Origin: Lichenostomus cassidix
Taxonomy: Eukaryota; Chordata; Aves; Passeriformes; Meliphagidae
DNA: 64,000 bases
Assembly: GCA_008360975.2 (NCBI GenBank)
Contig: CM039193.1
Coordinates: forward strand, 11,646,501 to 11,710,500
Direction of reading: 5' to 3'
The translations under genes and the position numbers were made by a program. The notes beneath the pieces were generated by a model. The model did no database searches. It was given only the letters and a program-made list of their open reading frames with translations, and was not told where the DNA came from. Position 1 is the stretch's first letter. Every line of letters begins with the position of its first letter. Below are positions 57,401 through 61,400 of this stretch, piece after piece.

Positions 57401-58462
57401 GAATGGTTTAGGCTGGAAGGAATTTTTAAAGGTCATCTAGACTAGTCCCATCCCCTCCCATGAGCCGTAACATCTTCAACAGAGTCCTGTGCAACCTGAC
57501 CGCGAATGTTTCCAGGGATGGGACACCTACCACCTCTCTGGATAACTTTTGGAAGGTGCCACTCTAAATTTAGCACAACATCCACCATCCTTTATGTTTC
57601 ACTGGTTCTCTTTCAGCATATTTGGCAAAGAAAATTTCAACTGCTTGCCACAGCAGCCTAGATTGCATTAGATGAGCACCAGGAATCATACTAGCAAGGC
57701 TATTCTATAAGAAGGTGAGGAAATTTTGCCTTTTTCACACTTCATCAAATTATTTGCCTTAAGCAGCTCAGTCTCAACTTGCTAAACATTGAAGTTTCAG
57801 GTAACATGCCGCTTCTGGCTGCTCTGTGCTCCCTCTGCAATCCTATTTCAGGAGAACAGATGAAGTCTCCCACTGCACCCTGAAGTTGAAAGGTTGTTGG
57901 CACTTGCTGTGGGAACAAGCCTTTCTTCCAGCTAGGAGCCAGCATTTGTGCCTTTGTCCCTTGCACCCAATACAAAGAGTAGACATGGCGCCTCCCATAA
58001 TGCAATCACACATTCTGCTTCAGGCCAGAATTTCTCTTGGCCAAATAGTTTATAGCCTGTTGCTTCCTGCAGCTGGTCTCTCTGGCCTCTTTTGGTTTTC
58101 TTGAAAGCCTCATTCCAGTCTCCAGCTCAGCAGTGAAAACCTCCTCCCATAGGATGACCAGCCACAAGGACAACAAGCAAGGAAAATACTGGCCATCAGA
58201 ACAAAGGACTTACCTGGAGCACAGCTGTCAACAAGAGCACCCAGTGCTTTGCCATCCTGCCAGTTCTGATTGAAGTTTGTGATTGGCAAGTAAGGAATTT
58301 TGTTCTGGATCCAGCCCAGCAGCCTCTGCTTAGGGGTCTGCTTCTTTGCATCGTCATCACCTTCATCTTCCCACACTGGCATAGAAATGGAGTAGTGCAG
58401 GATAAGGGTCCATATCAGGCCAAGGATCAACTTCAAGTTTCCATCAACTATGGCTTTACTAT
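12269..58462 (-). CDS. FLNB: Filamin B, exons 2-46 (gene-level entry, 5' partial)
   Basis: This is the spliced coding region read right to left from 58462 to the TAA at 12269-12271. The 45 exons total 7,520 nt and all join in frame at GT-AG sites. They encode residues about 98-2603. Filamin B is a cytoplasmic F-actin crosslinker and scaffold. The order is the end of CH1, CH2, immunoglobulin-like repeats 1-15, hinge 1, repeats 16-23, hinge 2 and the dimerising repeat 24. FLNB rather than FLNA or FLNC is shown by the repeat 19-20 linker ([17 protein letters not shown]), hinge 2 ([17 protein letters not shown]) and the convergent DNASE1L3 neighbour. Residues mutated in human FLNB skeletal disease (W148, L171, A173, E227, G1586, G1691, P1699 by my remembered human numbering) are all the normal residue here. 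Exon 1 lies beyond 64000. Separate entries give each exon; exon numbers assume exon 1 is the missing one. Confidence 0.97.
13164..13367 (-). CDS. FLNB: FLNB exon 45: hinge 2 and start of repeat 24
   Basis: Residues about 2474-2542. It contains hinge 2 ([19 protein letters not shown], then [12 protein letters not shown]), the flexible segment between repeats 23 and 24 and a known calpain-sensitive region in filamins. Repeat 24 starts at [20 protein letters not shown]. This hinge is diagnostic of FLNB against FLNA and FLNC. Donor gcag|gtatgt, acceptor tttctag|gg. Confidence 0.97.
14308..14526 (-). CDS. FLNB: FLNB exon 44: repeat 23
   Basis: Residues about 2401-2474. It reads [38 protein letters not shown] and GSPFKAKVT, nearly the whole of Ig repeat 23. 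Both ends split Gly codons (phase 1). The exon is followed on the right by the 2.4-kb intron 43. Confidence 0.97.
14527..16901 (-). other. FLNB: FLNB intron 43
   Basis: A 2,375-bp intron. It includes a GC-richer patch at about 15420-15660 where a 195-codon antisense frame runs from 15210 to 15797. I saw no repeat family, RNA gene or additional exon. Confidence 0.7.
16902..17078 (-). CDS. FLNB: FLNB exon 43: end of repeat 22, start of repeat 23
   Basis: Residues about 2342-2401. It reads [38 protein letters not shown] and [11 protein letters not shown]. Acceptor ctcttgcag|at, donor acgg|gtaacc. It covers the last strands of Ig repeat 22 and the A strand of repeat 23. Confidence 0.97.
18097..18229 (-). 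CDS. FLNB: FLNB exon 42: repeat 22
   Basis: Residues about 2298-2342. It starts in phase 0 with [20 protein letters not shown] and continues [19 protein letters not shown]. This is the first half of Ig repeat 22, almost unchanged from human. Acceptor cattctcag, donor ccag|gtgagc. Confidence 0.97.
18230..20027 (-). other. FLNB: FLNB intron 41
   Basis: A 1,798-bp intron containing a short CA dinucleotide run at 19396-19413. Nothing else was recognised. Confidence 0.7.
19396..19413. repeat. (CA)n microsatellite
   Basis: Eight to nine CA units in a row inside FLNB intron 41. Confidence 0.85.
20028..20143 (-). CDS. FLNB: FLNB exon 41: end of repeat 21, start of repeat 22
   Basis: Residues about 2259-2297. 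It reads [20 protein letters not shown], then [15 protein letters not shown], ending in phase 0. It completes Ig repeat 21. The intron on its 5' side (20144-20233) is only 90 bases long, the shortest in the gene. Confidence 0.97.
20234..20371 (-). CDS. FLNB: FLNB exon 40: repeat 21, integrin-binding strands
   Basis: Residues about 2213-2259. It reads [36 protein letters not shown] and ASYIVQEP. In filamins the C and D strands of repeat 21 ([18 protein letters not shown] here) form the groove that binds integrin beta tails, migfilin and GPIb alpha. Those residues are conserved. Acceptor ttcaacag|ct, donor ccag|gtatgt. Confidence 0.97.
20606..20872 (-). CDS. FLNB: FLNB exon 39: repeat 20 and start of repeat 21
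   Basis: Residues about 2124-2213. It reads [40 protein letters not shown] and [20 protein letters not shown]. This is most of Ig repeat 20, whose A strand packs over repeat 21 and masks its ligand site. Several residues resemble FLNA more than human FLNB (see findings). Acceptor ttgctag|aa, donor ccag|gtgagt. Confidence 0.97.
21462..21584 (-). CDS. FLNB: FLNB exon 38: repeat 19-20 junction, the var-1 exon
   Basis: Residues about 2083-2124, 123 nt, with both ends in phase 1. It reads [20 protein letters not shown], then [20 protein letters not shown]. Its size and position match the 41 residues missing from the human var-1 isoform, whose loss exposes repeat 21 and raises integrin binding. 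Skipping it here would also keep frame. Acceptor acttacag, donor ccag|gtaagc. Confidence 0.96.
21898..22050 (-). CDS. FLNB: FLNB exon 37: repeat 19
   Basis: Residues about 2032-2083. It reads [36 protein letters not shown] and [10 protein letters not shown]. It holds the C-D strands of Ig repeat 19, a secondary integrin and migfilin site. Acceptor tatcatag|gt, donor ccag|gtaagc; both ends phase 1. Confidence 0.97.
22667..22870 (-). CDS. FLNB: FLNB exon 36: end of repeat 18, start of repeat 19
   Basis: Residues about 1964-2032. It reads [40 protein letters not shown] and [14 protein letters not shown]. Acceptor ctttgtag|gc, donor gcag|gttagt. It joins the pseudo-paired repeats 18 and 19. Confidence 0.97.
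23246..23404 (-). CDS. FLNB: FLNB exon 35: repeat 18
   Basis: Residues about 1911-1964. It reads [37 protein letters not shown] and [12 protein letters not shown]. This is the first part of Ig repeat 18, whose A strand pairs with repeat 19. Acceptor gtattcag|at, donor attg|gtaagc. Confidence 0.97.
23558..23731 (-). CDS. FLNB: FLNB exon 34: repeat 17
   Basis: Residues about 1853-1911. It reads [40 protein letters not shown] and [12 protein letters not shown]. This is the core of Ig repeat 17, the repeat that binds GPIb alpha in FLNA. Nearly identical to human FLNB. Acceptor ttcctag|gt, donor acag|gtataa. Confidence 0.97.
24211..24339 (-). CDS. FLNB: FLNB exon 33: end of repeat 16, start of repeat 17
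   Basis: Residues about 1810-1853. It reads [40 protein letters not shown] and GE. Acceptor ttcttcag|ag completes a Glu codon. Donor gagg|gtaagt. Confidence 0.96.
24340..25863 (-). other. FLNB: FLNB intron 32
   Basis: A 1,524-bp intron with a GC-rich, CpG-bearing patch at about 25210-25310. No repeat family or extra exon was recognised. Confidence 0.65.
25864..26004 (-). CDS. FLNB: FLNB exon 32: repeat 16
   Basis: Residues about 1763-1810. It reads [40 protein letters not shown] and MGNHIP. It carries the second half of Ig repeat 16, the first domain after hinge 1. Acceptor ttttgtag|gt, donor ccag|gtgagt. Confidence 0.97.
26897..26999 (-). CDS. FLNB: FLNB exon 31: repeat 16 start
   Basis: Residues about 1729-1763. 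It starts in phase 0 with [20 protein letters not shown] and continues [14 protein letters not shown]. Because it starts in phase 0 it can follow hinge exon 30 or be joined directly to exon 29. Acceptor ttgctttag, donor acag|gtacct. Confidence 0.97.
27707..27781 (-). CDS. FLNB: FLNB exon 30: hinge 1
   Basis: A 75-nt, phase 0-0 exon encoding 25 residues (about 1704-1728). It starts AVDADD and ends PPGFRPW, the conserved hinge-1 ending that leads into VTEEAYVPV. The acceptor is ctctacccctgcctag and the donor TGG|GTACAC. Human FLNB has 24 residues here (my recollection). The middle has diverged: [10 protein letters not shown] stands where mammals have APVNACPPGF. The exon is about 67% GC with eight CpG in 75 bases, unlike the surrounding intron. 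Hinge 1 gives rod flexibility and calpain sensitivity and is skipped in a known isoform class. Frame, splice sites and ending agree, so I am fairly sure. Confidence 0.88.
27782..29534 (-). other. FLNB: FLNB intron 29
   Basis: A 1,753-bp intron before hinge 1. It has a CpG cluster at about 28168-28230. No exon, repeat family or RNA gene was recognised. Confidence 0.65.
29535..29782 (-). CDS. FLNB: FLNB exon 29: repeat 15
   Basis: Residues about 1621-1703. It reads [40 protein letters not shown] and [16 protein letters not shown], nearly all of Ig repeat 15. It ends in phase 0 (GTCATG|gtaagc), so hinge exon 30 can be included or skipped. G1691 and P1699, altered in human Larsen syndrome, are intact. 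Confidence 0.97.
29783..31613 (-). other. FLNB: FLNB intron 28
   Basis: A 1,831-bp intron. No repeat family, RNA gene or additional exon was recognised. Confidence 0.65.
31614..31803 (-). CDS. FLNB: FLNB exon 28: repeat 14 and start of repeat 15
   Basis: Residues about 1558-1621. It starts in phase 0 with [20 protein letters not shown], then [19 protein letters not shown] and [19 protein letters not shown]. Acceptor tttcctcag, donor acgg|gtgggt. G1586, a human disease site, is the normal residue. Confidence 0.97.
31804..33344 (-). other. FLNB: FLNB intron 27
   Basis: A 1,541-bp intron. Nothing was recognised in it. Confidence 0.65.
33345..33501 (-). CDS. FLNB: FLNB exon 27: end of repeat 13, start of repeat 14
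   Basis: Residues about 1505-1557. It enters in phase 2 (completing a Ser codon) with [20 protein letters not shown], then [20 protein letters not shown] and [12 protein letters not shown]. Acceptor tctttaag|t, donor acg|gtaagt. Confidence 0.96.
33773..33896 (-). CDS. FLNB: FLNB exon 26: repeat 13
   Basis: Residues about 1464-1505. It reads [40 protein letters not shown]. Its phase-1 entry accepts either exon 25 or the cassette at 34715-34804. Acceptor cttttttag|ga, donor gaag|gtaagg. Confidence 0.97.
34012..34026. repeat. Poly(T) run
   Basis: Fifteen T in a row inside FLNB intron 25. No recognisable retroposon body is attached. Confidence 0.8.
34715..34804 (-). CDS. FLNB: FLNB cassette exon (25a) in repeat 13
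   Basis: A 90-nt exon with both ends in phase 1, so inclusion keeps frame and adds 30 residues. It reads [20 protein letters not shown], then [10 protein letters not shown]. It matches, from memory, the 31-residue insert of the longer 2,633-residue human FLNB isoform, one residue shorter. It falls at the same place, after GPR of repeat 13. The acceptor is tctttaattctag. The donor CAG|GTTTGA departs from the consensus at +3, +4 and +6, as expected for a regulated exon. The insert sits in a loop of the Ig fold. Not counted in the 2,603-residue total. Confidence 0.9.
35351..35518 (-). CDS. FLNB: FLNB exon 25: end of repeat 12, start of repeat 13
   Basis: Residues about 1408-1464. It reads [40 protein letters not shown] and [15 protein letters not shown]. 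Acceptor acttccag|gc, donor agag|gtaaga. Confidence 0.97.
36319..36479 (-). CDS. FLNB: FLNB exon 24: repeat 12
   Basis: Residues about 1354-1408. It enters in phase 2 (completing Arg) with [20 protein letters not shown], then [20 protein letters not shown] and [13 protein letters not shown]. Acceptor gtcttgcag|a, donor cctg|gtaaga. Confidence 0.97.
36853..37015 (-). CDS. FLNB: FLNB exon 23: end of repeat 11, start of repeat 12
   Basis: Residues about 1300-1354. It reads [40 protein letters not shown] and [13 protein letters not shown], ending in the middle of an Arg codon (AG). Acceptor cttaacag|gt, donor ccag|gtgact. Confidence 0.97.
37233..37257. repeat. Perfect 10-bp inverted repeat with 5-base loop
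   Basis: GAGCTAGTTC, then CTGCA, then GAACTAGCTC, in FLNB intron 22. Both DNA strands and the FLNB pre-mRNA could fold it into a short hairpin. Confidence 0.8.
37395..37568 (-). CDS. FLNB: FLNB exon 22: repeat 11
   Basis: Residues about 1242-1300. It reads [40 protein letters not shown] and VEYTPFEK. Acceptor ttcctgcag|at, donor aagg|gtaacc. Confidence 0.97.
37794..38391 (-). CDS. FLNB: FLNB exon 21: repeats 9 and 10 (largest exon)
   Basis: Residues about 1043-1242 in one 598-nt exon, by far the largest in the window. It starts in phase 0 with [20 protein letters not shown] and passes through [20 protein letters not shown] and [20 protein letters not shown]. It ends near FGPGVEGKG. It spans most of Ig repeats 9 and 10 and enters 11. 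An unusually large exon at this position is, as I recall, shared by vertebrate filamins. Acceptor tcttctag, donor aaag|gtgaga. Confidence 0.97.
39008..39270 (-). CDS. FLNB: FLNB exon 20: repeat 8 and start of repeat 9
   Basis: Residues about 955-1042. After completing an Arg codon it reads [40 protein letters not shown] and [15 protein letters not shown], ending in phase 0. Acceptor cttttcag|ga, donor aag|gtaagt. Confidence 0.97.
39760..39775. repeat. Poly(A) run
   Basis: Sixteen A on the + strand inside FLNB intron 19. No attached retroposon was recognised. Confidence 0.8.
39970..40087 (-). CDS. FLNB: FLNB exon 19: end of repeat 7, start of repeat 8
   Basis: Residues about 916-955. It starts in phase 0 with [20 protein letters not shown] and continues [19 protein letters not shown]. 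The donor AACA|GTAAGT has an atypical last exon base but a full intronic consensus. Acceptor tctgactag. Confidence 0.96.
40088..42245 (-). other. FLNB: FLNB intron 18
   Basis: A 2,158-bp intron. It carries a 13-bp perfect inverted repeat (40680-40692 with 40719-40731). No repeat family or gene was recognised; antisense frames up to about 128 codons show no family resemblance. Confidence 0.65.
40680..40731. repeat. Perfect 13-bp inverted repeat with 26-base spacer
   Basis: The left arm AAATAATCATGGA (40680-40692) is the exact reverse complement of TCCATGATTATTT (40719-40731). It lies in FLNB intron 18, about 1.5 kb from exon 18. Confidence 0.85.
42246..42415 (-). CDS. FLNB: FLNB exon 18: repeat 7
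   Basis: Residues about 859-915. It reads [40 protein letters not shown] and [16 protein letters not shown], ending in phase 0. Acceptor ttcttcag|gt, donor cag|gtaggt. Confidence 0.97.
42647..42737 (-). CDS. FLNB: FLNB exon 17: end of repeat 6, start of repeat 7
   Basis: Residues about 829-859, 91 nt. It reads [20 protein letters not shown], then [10 protein letters not shown]. It starts in phase 0. Acceptor ctgttgcag, donor actg|gtgaga. Confidence 0.97.
43280..43440 (-). CDS. FLNB: FLNB exon 16: repeat 6
   Basis: Residues about 775-828. It reads [40 protein letters not shown] and [11 protein letters not shown]. It ends in phase 0 at a weak-looking donor, GAG|GTTTGT. Human has SQ where this exon ends in GE. 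Acceptor ttcctag|gc. Confidence 0.96.
43693..43816 (-). CDS. FLNB: FLNB exon 15: end of repeat 5, repeat 6 start
   Basis: Residues about 734-775. The frame requires the acceptor gatttgtgtag before GTCCTC, giving [20 protein letters not shown], then [21 protein letters not shown] second AG lies ten bases downstream (ctcatag) but would break frame with exon 14. Donor gaag|gtaaag. Confidence 0.95.
44151..44294 (-). CDS. FLNB: FLNB exon 14: repeat 5
   Basis: Residues about 686-733, exactly 48 codons, phase 0 at both ends. It reads [40 protein letters not shown] and NVPNSPFR. Acceptor actttttag, donor agg|gtaagt. Confidence 0.97.
44807..44920 (-). CDS. FLNB: FLNB exon 13: repeat 5
   Basis: Residues about 648-685, exactly 38 codons, phase 0 at both ends. 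It reads [20 protein letters not shown], then [18 protein letters not shown]. Acceptor gctcttttag, donor cag|gtaaaa. Confidence 0.97.
45241..45434 (-). CDS. FLNB: FLNB exon 12: repeat 4 and start of repeat 5
   Basis: Residues about 583-647. It reads [40 protein letters not shown] and [18 protein letters not shown], ending in phase 0. Acceptor ttttttcag|gc, donor aag|gtgatg. Confidence 0.97.
45810..45946 (-). CDS. FLNB: FLNB exon 11: end of repeat 3, start of repeat 4
   Basis: Residues about 537-583. It completes a Ser codon and reads [40 protein letters not shown] and EVGSL. Acceptor tctcttgtag|c, donor cttg|gtatgt. Repeats 3-5 are among those noted to form closely packed units in filamins. 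Confidence 0.97.
46487..46613 (-). CDS. FLNB: FLNB exon 10: repeat 3
   Basis: Residues about 495-537. It completes a Lys codon and reads [40 protein letters not shown] and K. Acceptor tttcaacag|ag, donor aaag|gtaagc. More changes from human than its neighbours ([11 protein letters not shown] against YSIAITWGGHH). Confidence 0.96.
47749..47886 (-). CDS. FLNB: FLNB exon 9: repeat 3
   Basis: Residues about 449-495. It reads [40 protein letters not shown] and TIKGP. Acceptor gccttgcag|cc completes an Ala codon. The donor CCAA|GTGAGT has an A as the last exon base. Confidence 0.96.
47887..49583 (-). other. FLNB: FLNB intron 8
   Basis: A 1,697-bp intron. No repeat family, RNA gene or extra exon was recognised. 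Confidence 0.65.
49584..49781 (-). CDS. FLNB: FLNB exon 8: repeat 2
   Basis: Residues about 383-449. It reads [40 protein letters not shown] and [13 protein letters not shown]. Acceptor ctttgcag|gt, donor gagg|gtatgc. Confidence 0.97.
51058..51220 (-). CDS. FLNB: FLNB exon 7: end of repeat 1, start of repeat 2
   Basis: Residues about 329-383. It starts in phase 0 with [20 protein letters not shown], then [20 protein letters not shown] and [14 protein letters not shown]. Acceptor ctgtctctag, donor gcag|gtaagc. Confidence 0.97.
52017..52094 (-). CDS. FLNB: FLNB exon 6: repeat 1
   Basis: Residues about 303-328, exactly 26 codons with phase 0 at both ends. It reads [20 protein letters not shown], then VTGPHK. 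Acceptor gtctcctag, donor aag|gtgggt. With the hinge exon, it is one of the two shortest exons. Confidence 0.96.
52830..52948 (-). CDS. FLNB: FLNB exon 5: repeat 1
   Basis: Residues about 263-302. It reads [39 protein letters not shown]. This is the first part of Ig repeat 1, just after the actin-binding domain. Acceptor tctcacag|gg, donor gag|gtatgt. Confidence 0.97.
52949..56063 (-). other. FLNB: FLNB intron 4
   Basis: At 3,115 bp this is the longest complete intron in the window. It separates the actin-binding domain exons from the rod exons. No repeat family, RNA gene or extra exon was recognised. Confidence 0.65.
56064..56211 (-). CDS. FLNB: FLNB exon 4: end of CH2 and linker to repeat 1
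   Basis: Residues about 214-263. It starts in phase 0 with [20 protein letters not shown], then [20 protein letters not shown] and PKKARAYGR. It ends the CH2 domain and gives the Lys/Pro-rich linker to the rod. E227 and S235 (human disease sites) are the normal residues. Acceptor gtctttcag, donor agag|gtaagg. Confidence 0.97.
57103..57200 (-). CDS. FLNB: FLNB exon 3: CH2 domain
   Basis: Residues about 181-213. It reads [20 protein letters not shown], then [12 protein letters not shown], and ends in phase 0. It is the middle of the second calponin-homology domain of the actin-binding domain. Acceptor gcttgcag|gt, donor cag|gtaagg. Confidence 0.97.
57395..57560 (-). mobile_element. Diverged CR1 LINE 3' fragment in FLNB intron 2
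   Basis: The sequence atagaatggtttaggctgga, ggtcatctagactagtccca, tttccagggatgggacacct and accacctctctgg follows the usual CR1 3' region, with many changes and small deletions. The 3' end is on the left, so it is inserted in - orientation, the same as FLNB transcription. Confidence 0.85.
58214..58462 (-). CDS. FLNB: FLNB exon 2: end of CH1, linker and start of CH2
   Basis: Residues about 98-181 and the most 5' coding exon present. It starts inside a codon shared with the missing exon 1 (Asp by homology; acceptor cttccag|at). It reads [20 protein letters not shown] (last helices of CH1), an acidic linker [12 protein letters not shown], and [19 protein letters not shown] with [15 protein letters not shown] (CH2). 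W148, L171 and A173, sites of human gain-of-function variants, are intact. Donor ccag|gtaagt. Confidence 0.97.
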
Positions 58463-61400
58463 CTGGAAGACAAAAGACATTCAATTGATTATTTGCCATC
58501 CTAAAGGGAAGAGGTGTGTTTTTAAAACAGTGTGCCTGCACTCATGCACAGGTAATCAAAGACAAGAAGACTGATCCAGGCCACTGCAGGCACTTGTTCA
58601 GGTAGAGACACCATTCCTCACATGGTACATTAGGCAGGAGGAAAGAGAAGAGTCAAAGGACTCAGTGCTCTCCAACTGCCTTGAGAGATCAGTGCTCTCC
58701 AAGGGTGGTGTGACTTGCCCTTCAGCTTTACAATCTTAGTTTAGGAGAACTGGCAGTTTAAGATCTCTGGTATTTTGGACTTGCATGATAAGTGCTACCT
58801 GGTATTTTGTAATGGCATTTGAATCTTATGAAAAAGGCCAAACAGCATGTGACGGAGTTCAAAAAAACCAGCATCCCAACAGGCATGAAACACTCCAGGG
58901 CATAACTAAAAGCACCGTTTAAGAAAGAGCATTTATATACAGAAACACATCTCCCACACACATCAATAATTTGCATTAAAAATGGTAGGGGAAAAAAAGT
59001 GCTATTCTGTAGTGTAGACAAGCAAATACAGAGTTTGGAATAAGTCTGGATATATCAAGACCTGCATACAATCAGCAAAGTGGGCAGTGGAGGCCCATGG
59101 AGGATTCTTTGCGCCATCACACAAGATGTCATCCCTTCACCCTACAAATTCAGAGTTACAGACAAGAAGAGCCAGCTTTGGCTTCTCCATGTCACACTCG
59201 AGCTTAAGAAAAACTTATCACCAGGGTGGCCATGCTGCTGCTCTGCTTTAAGATACACCATAGAGCTAAGCTTAAAGCTGCCAGGTATCAAGGTCAGATT
59301 TTTGTAAGCAATGTCTGCAGGATGCTTTACTGCTTGTTTGGCCTTGAGAAGTGACCACTACAGTTTAGCGAATTCTCAAGCAAGTTATTTTAGCTTTAAT
59401 GAGTCACAGATTGGATGTCCTCCCTCCCTTTCAGCTTGTAGTTGTTACTCAGGTTGTATTACACTGCTAACAGCTACAGTTTTTTCAAGCTCATCCAAAC
59501 CAGAGCTTTTCTGCAATGTTTCAGGATGCTCTCAGCCTGACAGTTCCTCTTATTCACGGTAGCATGCTACAGCACAGCATTTTTCTGTTCTTCCCTCCAT
59601 TTCCGTGCAAACTGTTACAGAAATCCCTTTTCAGTCAACAGAAGTTACAAGTCACCTGGAAGCTTTTGCCTGCTCTCCAGCTCCTGCAGCAAATGCTGGA
59701 GTAAAGACAACTACAACCATATAGACTCCTTTTCATGCCACCAGAATAACTGTACAGGGATCTTACTAGTCCTAGCTAGCTAAGTAAAAGTGTTCCATAA
59801 CTGGATTGCATTCTCCAGCTCGAATTCAGAGTGTTGACAGGCAGAGTCCTCCAAGATGACTCTCCCTGCGCACAACACCCACTGGGCATGCCTTACCCGC
59901 TCCTCTTCAGCTACAGAGACCACAGCAGCAACCCAGCACCATCTTATCAACACAAAAAGATCTACTGACTTTCAAAACAAGTGATTATACAGAATGGTGC
60001 CGAAGAACACTCATCACCAGGGTGCTCCCTTTAACCCAAAGCTCAGGCGAAGTGGTTAATATTTACATGGTTTCACAATAGAGTGGTATGTCCTAAACAG
60101 ATAATACTGTAACTTCAGGCCTCGAATGATATTTGGACTTTCTGGATAGTTAGTGTCTGGTTTCTACTCAGATTTTACTTGTATGGGATTTTAAACACCA
60201 GTTTTGACTAATCTTACTGAATTACGATACATGTCTGCCACATGACTGCTCACTGCCGATTGCACATCCAGTCCAAGATACACAATAGATAGCTATGAGG
60301 TGATTAAGCCCCGCCAGGTTTTAATTACAGGTTCCAAGGTAAAAGTCTACATCACGTAAGCAGTGGGTCTCCTAGCAACAAGTAAACAAGCCCTACTATT
60401 ACCCATTTCTGTCCTCTTTCCAGCTAAGCTGCAAACCAGTCAGTGGTGGGAAGATGCTCCCTTATACCAAGCTATCGGTACAAGCCCTCACTGCCCACCT
60501 GCCCCCTTGTCCCAGGAGGCCCTCCATCCCACCCCATGGCTTGACCACCAGGTCACACTGTGGTGCTGCAGCACACTAAAGGCTATCCCATCTCTGCTCC
60601 AGAAATGCCTCCAAGATTCAGTTTCAGATTTATATTGACATCGGCATTTTTACTAGAGGGACACAGCGATGATTTAGTATGCTACAAAGCAAGATCATTT
60701 CAGAAAGCTATCCAGCATTTCCAGGGAGGAATGCCAGGACAGAACCACCTTGAATGCAATGCTATGCACACATTACTCGAGATAAAGAATGGCTCATTTT
60801 ATATTTATAGCACATAAATAATGTCTCTGTGTGGCTGCATTGAGGTTACTGCAGCAACCAGACGTCTTCAGAGCTTCCCCCAGCACCACATTGCCCTCTC
60901 CAAAGGTACAGCTGGGCTGTGGTCCTTGACCTGGGGAAAAACAGCCTGTACAGGGCTTCCCAGCAAGAGCAAAAATATCCCATCTCATCAGCCTCATCCA
61001 GAGAGGCTGGGCACAGGGCTGCTGCCCTGATGACAGGAAAAGGTCACCACAGGAACAGGACAGCTCTTCCTCTCTGGGGTTGGTGCCATTGCCACAACAG
61101 CACTTTGTTAGCAAGTTAGCAAGCTCTCACAGCCTCCCAGCTTCCTGACATGCATAGGGATCTCATGATGTAATTTTTTCCAAGCTAAGGAGGAGGGCTT
61201 GCCTGCTCTCATTTGGGGTGGGGAGTAGGGAGGGAGAAGAACTCCTGGGCAGGACAGAAGACGTTATCAGCAGCCAGCAGATCTGCCCAAATGCCCTTCC
61301 TCCAGGCACCCCACTCCCAGCACTGGCTCACAATCTCTGTCACTATATAAAAGGATCCTCCACGCTCAAGAGAAGACCAAAGTCCAGCTCAAAGCAGGCT

